Origin: Gammaproteobacteria bacterium
Lineage (GTDB): Bacteria > Pseudomonadota > Gammaproteobacteria > SZUA-140
Assembly: GCA_026994735.1 (NCBI GenBank)
Contig: JALWQD010000164.1
Span: forward strand, 1-6,312
DNA: 6,312 bases
Reading direction: 5' to 3'
Shown here: positions 1 to 5,852 of the stretch, piece by piece
How the letters are laid out: each line of letters begins with the position of its first letter
How positions within the stretch are numbered: the first letter of the stretch is position 1
Made by a program: the position numbers and the translations under genes
The notes under the pieces: generated by a model
Seen by the model: the letters and a program-made list of their open reading frames with translations, nothing else
The model's database searches: none
What the model was told of the DNA's origin: nothing

Positions 1-585
1 GCTCGGAGATGTGTAGGAGCGGCGGAGCAGGAGCTGGCTGTTAATACCAACGAGCGCACTCTTGCCGACGCCATGCGTGATGCGGATGTTTTCATCGGCG
101 TCTCGGGCGCCAATCTACTGGCACCTGAGCTGGTCGCCACCATGTCACCCCGACCCATCGTTTTTGCCCTTTCCAATCCCGACCCCGAAATTGACCCGGC
201 GCTGGCCCAGGCAGTCGACGCAAGCCTGATTATGGCCACCGGTCGCAGTGATTATCCGAATCAGGTCAACAATGTCCTTGGCTTTCCATTTATCTTTCGT
301 GGCGCCCTTGATGTCCGCGCCTCTTCAGTCTCACAAGCAATGTTGACAGCCACCGTCCATGCCCTGGCGGCATTGACCCGTGAACCTGTTCCCCAGGAAG
401 TCCTGCGTGCCTACCGCCTTGAACATCTGGAATTTGGTCGCGGCTATATCATTCCCAAACCCCTTGACCCAAGACTCATCGACTGTATTCCTCCGGCTGT
501 CGCCAAGGCAGCCGTTGAATCAGGCGTTGCCCGCCTGCCGTACCCGGCCGACTATCCGCCAAGCATAGCAACCCTGACGGACTGA
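1..585 (+). CDS. maeB: Malic enzyme, short form, C-terminal part (5' end outside window)
   Basis: Oxidative decarboxylation of malate to pyruvate and CO2 with reduction of NAD(P); cytoplasmic. The frame is open from base 1 to the TGA at 583-585, giving 194 visible residues, so an internal ATG at 73 is not the true start. Seen: RTLADAM and DADVFIGVSGANLL in the NAD(P)-binding domain (visible residues 19-38), FALSNPDPEI (55-64) and GRSDYPNQVNN (81-91). The Asn residues of the last two motifs correspond to malate-contacting positions in the family. The end, with FGRGYIIPKP and SGVARLPYP, closely resembles the ~420-residue Pseudomonas enzyme as I remember it. The protein stops soon after the NAD-binding domain, so it lacks the phosphotransacetylase-like extension of the ~760-residue MaeB proteins. 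The catalytic Tyr/Lys and the GxGxxG cofactor loop are upstream and unseen, so NAD versus NADP preference cannot be judged; the symbol is by neighbourhood similarity. mdh follows after 120 bp. Confidence 0.95.
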   Translation, partial: ARRCVGAAEQELAVNTNERTLADAMRDADVFIGVSGANLLAPELVATMSPRPIVFALSNPDPEIDPALAQAVDASLIMATGRSDYPNQVNNVLGFPFIFRGALDVRASSVSQAMLTATVHALAALTREPVPQEVLRAYRLEHLEFGRGYIIPKPLDPRLIDCIPPAVAKAAVESGVARLPYPADYPPSIATLTD

Positions 586-705
586 GACGGCAGCGCAGAC
601 AAGTAAACAGCTTTTTCCGCGACGAATTTCGCCCACAAGACCATTGACTCTGCGATATACTCGACAAGAGCCTGAAGAGATCACCAGCCTGCAGGAGGAA
701 GTGGC
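586..705 (+). other. Intergenic region between malic enzyme and mdh
   Basis: The 120 bp contain no convincing hairpin followed by a T-run (the T5 near 612 has no stem before it) and no well-spaced sigma-70 promoter. TTGACT (644-649) and TATACT (656-661) look like promoter hexamers but are only 6 bp apart. The only clear signal is the mdh ribosome binding site at the 3' end. Whether mdh is co-transcribed with the malic enzyme gene cannot be decided from the sequence. Confidence 0.5.
693..699 (+). promoter_or_regulatory. Ribosome binding site of mdh
   Basis: AGGAGGA, a near-perfect Shine-Dalgarno sequence, ends 6 nt before the ATG at 706. It fixes the mdh start and is the strongest such site in the window. 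Confidence 0.9.
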
Positions 706-1629
706 ATGAGAAAAATTACCATTGTTGGCGCCGGACGGGTCGGCGAATCAACCGCACAGGCGGTCGCCCATGCGGAATTGGTTCACGAGGTGGCCCTGAT
801 AGACATCCGCGAGGGCGTCGCTAAAGGCGTCGCTCTGGACATCCAGGAATCGGCAAAAATGTTCCGTTTTGATACCCGTGTCAGCGGCGATCACGACAAT
901 GCCATCATGCGTGATTCTGACCTGGTTGTAATCACTGCAGGATTACCACGCAAACCCGGCATGTCACGCTCCGATGTCCTTGACGCCAACCTTGCCGTTA
1001 TCCGCACGCTGGCAGCGGATATACAGCGTTACGCGGCCAATGCTTCGGTCATTGTCGTGACCAATCCTGTCGATATTCTCACTTATGCCTGCTGGCAGGA
1101 ACTGGGCTGGGCACGCAACCGTGTATTCGGTCTCGCCGGTGTCCTTGATGCCGCCCGCATGGCCAGCTTCATCGCTATGGAAACAGGGTATTCAATCAAG
1201 GATATCTCCACCATGGTTATGGGTGGACACGGTGACTCAATGGTACCCATGACCCGTTTTACAACCATCAGCGGCATTCCTGTCGAATACTTCCTTGACC
1301 CTCCCTCTATCGAAAAAATCATTACCCGCACACGTCAGGGGGGAGCCGAAATTCTCGCTCTCAAACAAACCAGCAGCGCCAATGACTCACCGGCCGCAGC
1401 GATCACCACCATGATCGATGCCATGGCCAGAAATCGTCAACGGATATTACCCTGTGTGGCTTTGCTCGATGGCGAATACGGTGAAGCCGATCTCGCGATT
1501 GGCGTGCCGGTTATTCTCGGCATAAACGGCATGGAAAAAGTCATCGAACTCGAACTTAATGCCGTCGAAAAGGCGATGTTTCAACAATCCGTTGCCCAGG
1601 TCCGCGAAGACCTCGCCAGCCTTACCTAA
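706..1629 (+). CDS. mdh: Malate dehydrogenase, LDH-like (type 3) family
   Basis: NAD-dependent interconversion of malate and oxaloacetate in the TCA cycle; cytoplasmic. The 307 residues are typical of the LDH-like MDH family. Seen: Rossmann loop VGAGRVGE (residues 7-14); Asp33 at the end of the second strand (ALIDIREG), which favours NAD over NADP; and the active-site loop GLPRKPGMSR (79-88). There Arg82 sits where lactate dehydrogenases have Gln102, marking malate rather than lactate specificity. TNPVD (119-123) carries Asn120. Asp148 and Arg151 in LAGVLDAAR, with His175 in GGHGDSMVP, form the relay pair and substrate Arg. LPCVALLDGEYG (248-259) and VPVILGINGMEKVIELEL (267-284) complete the fold. 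Start ATG 706 is supported by a strong ribosome binding site. gltA begins 16 bp after the stop, so the two are very likely one transcript. The type differs from the E. coli-type Mdh common in enteric gammaproteobacteria. Family and function are certain; MDH rather than LDH rests on Arg82. Confidence 0.97.
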   Translation: MRKITIVGAGRVGESTAQAVAHAELVHEVALIDIREGVAKGVALDIQESAKMFRFDTRVSGDHDNAIMRDSDLVVITAGLPRKPGMSRSDVLDANLAVIRTLAADIQRYAANASVIVVTNPVDILTYACWQELGWARNRVFGLAGVLDAARMASFIAMETGYSIKDISTMVMGGHGDSMVPMTRFTTISGIPVEYFLDPPSIEKIITRTRQGGAEILALKQTSSANDSPAAAITTMIDAMARNRQRILPCVALLDGEYGEADLAIGVPVILGINGMEKVIELELNAVEKAMFQQSVAQVREDLASLT

Positions 1630-1645
1630 CAAGAACTCGTAAACA

Positions 1646-2923
1646 GTGAAAAAACCTGCCAAAACGGTCACCCTGACCGACAACAGCACCGGCAAACAAA
1701 TAGAACTGCCGGTGGTCACGGGCAGCCTCGGCGCACCCGCCATTGATATTGGTCGCCTTTACCGTGACTTTGGCTATCTCAGCTATGACCCCAGCTTTGC
1801 CTCAACAGCCAGCTGTCGCAGCACGATCACCTTCATTGACGGTGACAAGGGGCAACTCCTCTATCGCGGCCACCCTATTGAAAAACTGGCCCGCGAAAAC
1901 AGCTTCACGGAAGTTACCTACCTGCTCCTCTACGGCGAATTGCCCGAAGCCCATCAACGCCAGCGTTTCACAGCACAATTGCGTCGCCACAGTATGATCA
2001 ACGAAGGCCTGAAAGGCTTCTTCCGCGCCTTCTACCATGATGCTCACCCGATGGCGAGTATGGTTGGCGTCGTCGGTGCCATGTCAGCCTACTATCACGA
2101 CGTCACCGACATACGCAATCCAGAACATCGTGAAATAGCGGCTCACAGACTCATCGCCAAGTTGCCAACGATCGCCGCCGGCTGTCATAAACGGGCTGTC
2201 GGTGAACCCTTCGTCTATCCCGATAACAGTCTCAGTTACTGTGGCAACCTGCTGCATATGATGTTCTCGGTACCCTGCGAGGACTACGTCGTTGAGCCGG
2301 TGGCCGAAGAAGCGCTGGACATGATCTTTACCCTGCATGCAGACCATGAACAAAACGCCAGTACATCAACAGTCCGCCTCGCTGGCAGCTCGGGCGCCAA
2401 TCCCTTTGCCTGCATTGCCTCAGGGATTACAGCCCTCTGGGGGCGTGCTCACGGCGGTGCCAACGAGGCTGTCCTCGAAATGCTCGATGAGATTGGCACG
2501 GTCAGCAATATTCCCCGCTACCTTGAGCGCGCACGTGACCGTGACGATCCCTTTCGTCTGATGGGCTTTGGTCACCGTGTCTACCGTAATCATGACCCCC
2601 GTGCACGCATTATCCGCACCATGTGTCACAAGGTTCTCGAGCGTCTAGGTGATATCAATGACCCAGCCTTTGAACTGGCCCTGCGACTGGAAGAAATCGC
2701 CTTGCAGGAAGATTATTTCATCGAACGCAAACTCTATCCCAACGTCGACTTCTACTCCGGCCTCATCTATCGTGCACTCGGTATTCCGCGCAATATGTTT
2801 ACCGTCATGTTTGCTGTCGCGCGCACCGTTGGCTGGGTTGCCCAATGGCAGGAAATGATGGATGACCCGCAACAACGCATCGGTCGCCCACGACAGATCT
2901 ATGTCGGTGCAAAATCACGCTAA
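1646..2923 (+). CDS. gltA: Citrate synthase, type II (hexameric, NADH-regulated type)
   Basis: Condenses oxaloacetate and acetyl-CoA to citrate, the entry step of the TCA cycle; cytoplasmic. The 425 residues align end to end with E. coli GltA from memory. The N-terminal small beta domain precedes STASCRSTITFIDGD (53-67). HADHEQNASTSTVR (231-244) follows, and the catalytic triad is His269 (AHGGANEA), His310 (GFGHRVYRNHDPR) and Asp368 (NVDFYSG). Residues matching the E. coli NADH-binding site are kept: Arg114, His115, Tyr150, Arg168, Lys172 and Cys211. This supports allosteric NADH inhibition, by inference. Oddity: residue 267 is Arg where E. coli has Pro, two residues before catalytic His269. 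The start is GTG 1646. A stop codon in the same frame at 1640-1642 excludes any earlier start, and the next in-frame ATG (Met117) is too far in. No good Shine-Dalgarno precedes it (only AAGAA at 1631-1635), so translation may depend on coupling to mdh, which ends 16 bp upstream. Confidence 0.98.
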   Translation: MKKPAKTVTLTDNSTGKQIELPVVTGSLGAPAIDIGRLYRDFGYLSYDPSFASTASCRSTITFIDGDKGQLLYRGHPIEKLARENSFTEVTYLLLYGELPEAHQRQRFTAQLRRHSMINEGLKGFFRAFYHDAHPMASMVGVVGAMSAYYHDVTDIRNPEHREIAAHRLIAKLPTIAAGCHKRAVGEPFVYPDNSLSYCGNLLHMMFSVPCEDYVVEPVAEEALDMIFTLHADHEQNASTSTVRLAGSSGANPFACIASGITALWGRAHGGANEAVLEMLDEIGTVSNIPRYLERARDRDDPFRLMGFGHRVYRNHDPRARIIRTMCHKVLERLGDINDPAFELALRLEEIALQEDYFIERKLYPNVDFYSGLIYRALGIPRNMFTVMFAVARTVGWVAQWQEMMDDPQQRIGRPRQIYVGAKSR

Positions 2924-2966
2924 CAGATAGCACCGAAAGGAAGACAGTGACCGCAGTATTCCAACC
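2924..2966. other. Convergent gltA/ponA junction without an evident terminator
   Basis: Only 43 bp separate the gltA TAA (2921-2923) and the ponA TAG (2967-2969 on the complement). I see no G+C-rich hairpin with a T-run on either strand. An imperfect inverted repeat (GGA at 2939 onward with ACAGT, against ACTGTTCC ending at 2982) has a 2-nt bulge and a 26-nt loop and is too weak to call a terminator. Read-through in both directions, or Rho-dependent ending, is possible. Confidence 0.5.
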
Positions 2967-5411
2967 CTAAAATAACTGTTCCGGCAAATCATCATTGACA
3001 CCGCCCTGCGACTTGCCCGTTGGCTGATCGTCAGCAGCAGCGACTGAGGATCCTTGCTGCCCGCCATGACGAGCATATTCACGCGGAACCTGGTCCGCAC
3101 GAAAAGTCTCAAAGATAAAGTTCTTCTGCCCGGTGCGAGCGAGCAGACCTGTGCGGGGATCAATGCGCACGGTCACCATCCCCGGAGGCCTCTCAAGAGG
3201 CGTCTCTTGCCGTCCTTTGAGAGCAACCTTCATATACGCGATCCACATCGGCAGCGCAGCCTTGGCGCCTGTCTCGCGGCGCCCCAGCGATTGCACCTGA
3301 TCAAAGCCAACCCAGCTCACCGTCACAACATCGCCGTTAAAGCCCGAAAACCAGGCATCCTTCTGGTCATTGGTCGTACCTGTCTTGCCTGCAATATCAT
3401 GACGTCCCAGCTGGCGTGCACGACGCCCTGTCCCGCGGCGAATAACATCCCGTAACAGCGTATTCATGAGATAGTTATTCTCCGCCGTCATAATCCGTTT
3501 GGCTGCATGACCCACCGGGATATCAAACGCGCCCCCCTCCGCCTCATGCAGGCAATCATTGCCCTTCTCACAAACAATTTCCGGGTCGGCTTGATAGATC
3601 ACCTGACCATCAGCATCCAGAACCTGTTCGATATAATAGGGATTCACCCGATAACCGCCGTTGGCCAGTGCCGAATATGCCGTGGCCAAATGCAAGGGTG
3701 TCGTCACTCCGCTACCGAGGGAGAGCGATAAATTCTTTGGCAAACGCGCGCGTTCAAAACCAAAGCGTTCTGCATAATCGATAACATAAGCGGGCCCAAG
3801 CGCTCGCAGCAGTCGTATCGAGACCAGGTTTCGCGAATGAATCAAGGCCTCACGCAAGCGTGTCGGACCAAAAAACTTACCGCTATAATTTTCTGGGCGC
3901 CAGGCATCTTCAAGACCAGGGTCATCAAATACCACGGGGGCATCATTAATTAATGAGGCCGTGGTAAAACCCTTTTCCAGGGCTGCCGAATAGAGAAAAG
4001 GCTTGAAATTGGAACCGGGCTGACGATAGGCCTGTACAACGCGATTAAATTTGCTGCGACGAAAATCCAGCCCGCCAACCAGAGCCAGCACACTGCCATC
4101 ATCAGGCTTGAGCGAGATTAAAGCACCTTCGACTGCCGGAATCTGGGCCAGCAACCAGCCATCATCTTGCGCCTGCAAGCGCACTACATCACCAACCTGG
4201 ACAACATCTGCCGGGCTCTGCGGCGGCGGCCCGCGGTGACGCTCATCAATGTATGCTCGTGCCCAACGCAAACGCTTGCCATTGAGATCTGCTGCCCGTC
4301 CATCAGCCAGCCGCAAGCGTACGCGATCAGGCTCAACAAAAGTCACCACTGCCGCCTGCAACGCACAAATGGGATAGTGCCCCTTGAGGATTCCTGCCCA
4401 GTCCTGCGGCTCGGCCAGATGCGTCAGCTCAACATGCTTTTCTGCGCCACGATAACCATGCCGTCGATCATAGGCTATCAATGCCTGGCACTCGGCTTTA
4501 CGGGCAGCTTGCTGCAAGCGAGAGTCGAGCGTTGTAATGACCCGATAATCGCCACTATATGCATCGCGCCCATAGTGGTCGAACATAAATTTGCGCACCA
4601 TTTCCGCCAGATAATCTGCCTTGACCTCAACATTGAGACCATGCAAACGGGCCTGATCCGGTTGCTCACGCGCTGCCGCAAAGGCCTTGTCGGTAATAAA
4701 ACCCAACTGGTGCATGCGCCGAAGAACGTAATTCCTGCGGATTGTAGCGCGGGTCAGATTGGCAATCGGGTTATAGGCTGATGGCGCTTTCGGCAGCCCG
4801 GCGATCATCGCAATCTGTGGCAAGGTCAAACCCGCCACGGTTGTCCCATAATAGACATTGGCTGCGGCAGCAATACCATAGGCACGATTACCGAGATAAA
4901 TCTTGTTCAGATACAGTTCAAGAATATCCTCCTTACTCAGTTCACGCTCAATATTGAGCGCGAGAAAGATCTCGCTCAGTTTACGTAAATAGGTTTTATC
5001 ACGACTGAGAAAGAAGTTTCGTGCCACCTGCATGGTGATCGTGCTGCCGCCCTGGCTCTTTTCGCCGGTAGCCATCAAGTTCGCAACCGCACGCAAAATT
5101 CCCTGGTAATCAACCCCGGGATGCTCAAAAAAACGATCGTCTTCGGCAGCCAGAATGGCATGGACAAATAACGGCGGTATATCTTCGTAGCGTAAAGGCT
5201 GGCGTTTAACCTCGCCAAATTCGGCAATCAGTTTCATATCCCGCGTGTACACACGCAGCGGCACTTGCATACGAATATCACGCAGTTCTTCAGTCGCCGG
5301 CAGCTCAGGTTTGATATAAAAATAGGCCGCCGTAACAGCCAACAAGCCCAACCCGGTCAACACTAAAAACGAACGCCAGCAAAAACGAAAAAATCTGCGC
5401 AAGGACTTCAT
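2967..5411 (-). CDS. ponA: Penicillin-binding protein 1A (bifunctional glycosyltransferase/transpeptidase)
   Basis: Polymerises lipid II into glycan strands and cross-links the peptides; anchored in the inner membrane with its bulk in the periplasm. Also called mrcA. From the chosen ATG it has 814 residues, normal for class A PBP1A. Order: short basic N-terminus; membrane helix about 11-33; GT51 domain with AAEDDRFFEHPGVD (catalytic Glu90), GGSTITMQVARN (121-132) and ILELYLNKIYLGNRAYG (163-179); an OB-like domain about 309-424; and the transpeptidase with SNFK (nucleophile Ser467, Lys470), SRN (526-528) and KTGT (676-679). The C-terminal ~40 residues are polar and low in complexity, ending DDLPEQLF. 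Start choice: the frame stays open to TTG 5444, but ATG 5411 gives the usual short cytoplasmic tail. A GAGG (5417-5414) lies only 2 nt from this ATG; TTG 5402 would be better spaced and remains possible. Divergent from pilM, a neighbourhood shared with pseudomonads. Two cysteines, Cys614 and Cys620, lie in the loop before KTGT. Confidence 0.96.
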   Translation of the reverse strand: MKSLRRFFRFCWRSFLVLTGLGLLAVTAAYFYIKPELPATEELRDIRMQVPLRVYTRDMKLIAEFGEVKRQPLRYEDIPPLFVHAILAAEDDRFFEHPGVDYQGILRAVANLMATGEKSQGGSTITMQVARNFFLSRDKTYLRKLSEIFLALNIERELSKEDILELYLNKIYLGNRAYGIAAAANVYYGTTVAGLTLPQIAMIAGLPKAPSAYNPIANLTRATIRRNYVLRRMHQLGFITDKAFAAAREQPDQARLHGLNVEVKADYLAEMVRKFMFDHYGRDAYSGDYRVITTLDSRLQQAARKAECQALIAYDRRHGYRGAEKHVELTHLAEPQDWAGILKGHYPICALQAAVVTFVEPDRVRLRLADGRAADLNGKRLRWARAYIDERHRGPPPQSPADVVQVGDVVRLQAQDDGWLLAQIPAVEGALISLKPDDGSVLALVGGLDFRRSKFNRVVQAYRQPGSNFKPFLYSAALEKGFTTASLINDAPVVFDDPGLEDAWRPENYSGKFFGPTRLREALIHSRNLVSIRLLRALGPAYVIDYAERFGFERARLPKNLSLSLGSGVTTPLHLATAYSALANGGYRVNPYYIEQVLDADGQVIYQADPEIVCEKGNDCLHEAEGGAFDIPVGHAAKRIMTAENNYLMNTLLRDVIRRGTGRRARQLGRHDIAGKTGTTNDQKDAWFSGFNGDVVTVSWVGFDQVQSLGRRETGAKAALPMWIAYMKVALKGRQETPLERPPGMVTVRIDPRTGLLARTGQKNFIFETFRADQVPREYARHGGQQGSSVAAADDQPTGKSQGGVNDDLPEQLF

Positions 5412-5478
5412 CACCTCAATTGACGCCGGACCTGTCACTAACAAGTTTGCCAGCCAGATATCCGGGTCGGTTAATAAC

Positions 5479-5507
5479 TATCTAAAAATTGCCACAGCCC
5501 CTGTTAA
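5479..5507 (-). promoter_or_regulatory. Candidate sigma-70 promoter of ponA
   Basis: On the complement strand TTAACA (5507-5502, five of six matches to TTGACA) is followed after exactly 17 bp by TAGATA (5484-5479, three of six matches to TATAAT). Initiation would fall near 5472, leaving a leader of about 60 nt. A rival is TTGCTT (5577-5572) with TATCAC after 16 bp. Neither is strong, and the choice is inference. Confidence 0.35.
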
Positions 5508-5543
5508 GGCAGGGCAAAGGCTCAGTGTAAGCAGGCATCAGGC

Positions 5544-5569
5544 TTCTTCGTGATACTGAACATGAAGAA
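5544..5569. repeat. 26-bp dyad between the divergent promoters
   Basis: TTCTTCGTG (5544-5552) and CATGAAGAA (5561-5569) are inverted repeats around an 8-bp centre, with one mismatch in nine positions (a G-U pair if transcribed). It lies upstream of both proposed promoters. That placement would suit a regulator-binding site; no particular regulator is recognised. Confidence 0.5.
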
Positions 5570-5613
5570 ACAAGCAAATTAACGGTCAATGCCAGAAAAA
5601 CAGGGCTGACAGG

Positions 5614-5660
5614 CCATTAAAATAAAATTAATTACCGCTTCCAGCGTCGATGAGTATAAA
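5614..5660 (+). promoter_or_regulatory. Candidate sigma-70 promoter of pilM with A/T-rich upstream element
   Basis: TATAAA (5655-5660) lies 17 bp after TTACCG (5632-5637, three of six matches to TTGACA). Immediately upstream, 5614-5634 is almost pure A/T (AAAATAAAATTAATTA), the position and composition of an UP element that contacts the RNA polymerase alpha subunit. Transcription would begin near 5667 and give a pilM leader of about 190 nt. The weak -35 suggests dependence on the upstream element or an activator. No sigma-54 GG/GC signature is seen. Confidence 0.45.
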
Positions 5661-5695
5661 GCTTTTTTGACGGGGGGACGATAACAGTGCAGCAT

Positions 5696-5709
5696 CCTCG
5701 CATACGAGG
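5696..5709 (+). repeat. Inverted repeat H1 in the pilM leader
   Basis: CCTCG (5696-5700), loop CATA, CGAGG (5705-5709): a perfect 5-bp G+C-rich stem. It is the first of five stems between the proposed pilM promoter and the start codon. No T-run follows, so it is not an intrinsic terminator. Confidence 0.6.
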
Positions 5710-5736
5710 CCGCCAAAAATATGATCAAACGCACAA

Positions 5737-5837
5737 CCTGGAAAGTTTTATCTCCAGGCGAGTGCCAAAACGGAAAGTTTTAATCGTCTTTCCTAACTGG
5801 GGCACTGGTGACCATATCACCAGATGTCAAAGACATC
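5737..5837 (+). ncRNA. Candidate structured 5' leader of pilM (H2-H5)
   Basis: Four adjacent stems fill this 101-bp stretch. H2: CCTGGA (5737-5742) with TCCAGG (5753-5758), 10-nt loop. H3: outer AGTGCC (5761-5766) with GGCACT (5801-5806), inner GGAAAG (5772-5777) with CTTTCC (5788-5793), 10-nt loop. H4: CTGGTGA (5805-5811) with TCACCAG (5817-5823), 5-nt loop. H5: GATGTC (5823-5828) with GACATC (5832-5837), loop AAA. H3/H4 and H4/H5 share one or two bases at their edges, as stacked helices would. The pilM Shine-Dalgarno begins 6 nt later. I compared it by eye with the c-di-GMP-I (GEMM) consensus and found no match. The pairing is seen; that it is RNA rather than DNA operators is inference. Confidence 0.45.
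5740..5782 (+). repeat. 11-bp direct repeat GGAAAGTTTTA, two copies 32 bp apart
   Basis: Perfect copies lie at 5740-5750 and 5772-5782, about three helical turns apart. The 5' half of each copy forms part of the 5' arm of a stem (H2 and inner H3), and GTTTT lies mainly in the 10-nt loop. They may be tandem binding sites or duplicated RNA modules. Confidence 0.7.
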
Positions 5838-5843
5838 ATGAAT

Positions 5844-5852
5844 AGGGTAGGG
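5844..5852 (+). promoter_or_regulatory. Ribosome binding site of pilM
   Basis: AGGGTAGGG contains two overlapping-strength Shine-Dalgarno options before GTG 5857: AGGG at 5844-5847 (9-nt spacing) and AGGG at 5849-5852 (4-nt spacing). Part of it can also pair with TCCTA at 5791-5795 in the leader. Confidence 0.7.

Noticed and set aside
644..661. TTGACT and TATACT before mdh as a sigma-70 promoter
   Set aside because: The hexamers are only 6 bp apart, and neither has a suitable partner at 16-18 bp.
476..667. 63-codon open frame on the - strand over the end of the malic enzyme gene
   Set aside because: It overlaps conserved malic enzyme sequence, has no recognisable protein and no ribosome binding site was noted.
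2939..2982. Imperfect inverted repeat as a bidirectional terminator between gltA and ponA
   Set aside because: The stem is bulged, the loop is 26 nt, the stem is not G+C-rich and no T-run follows on either strand.
4167..4781. 204-codon open frame on the + strand inside ponA
   Set aside because: It is antisense to a well-supported PBP1A gene with intact catalytic motifs. The translation resembles no family I know and is rich in Cys and Ile, as shadows of such genes often are.
5497..5515. CCCTG/CAGGG hairpin as a terminator or riboswitch stem for ponA
   Set aside because: It overlaps the proposed -35 of ponA, the stem is only 5 bp, and on the complement the T-run comes about 10 nt after the stem, too far for an intrinsic terminator.
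5667..5695. TTGACG (5667-5672) as the -35 of a pilM promoter
   Set aside because: At 16-18 bp downstream there is only CAGCAT-like sequence, a poor -10. The TTACCG/TATAAA pair upstream is better.
5721..5783. 20-codon ORF (MIKRTTWKVL...) in the pilM leader
   Set aside because: The nearest GAGG is 11 nt away and belongs to stem H1. There is no run of codons suggesting attenuation, and it lies within the inverted repeats.
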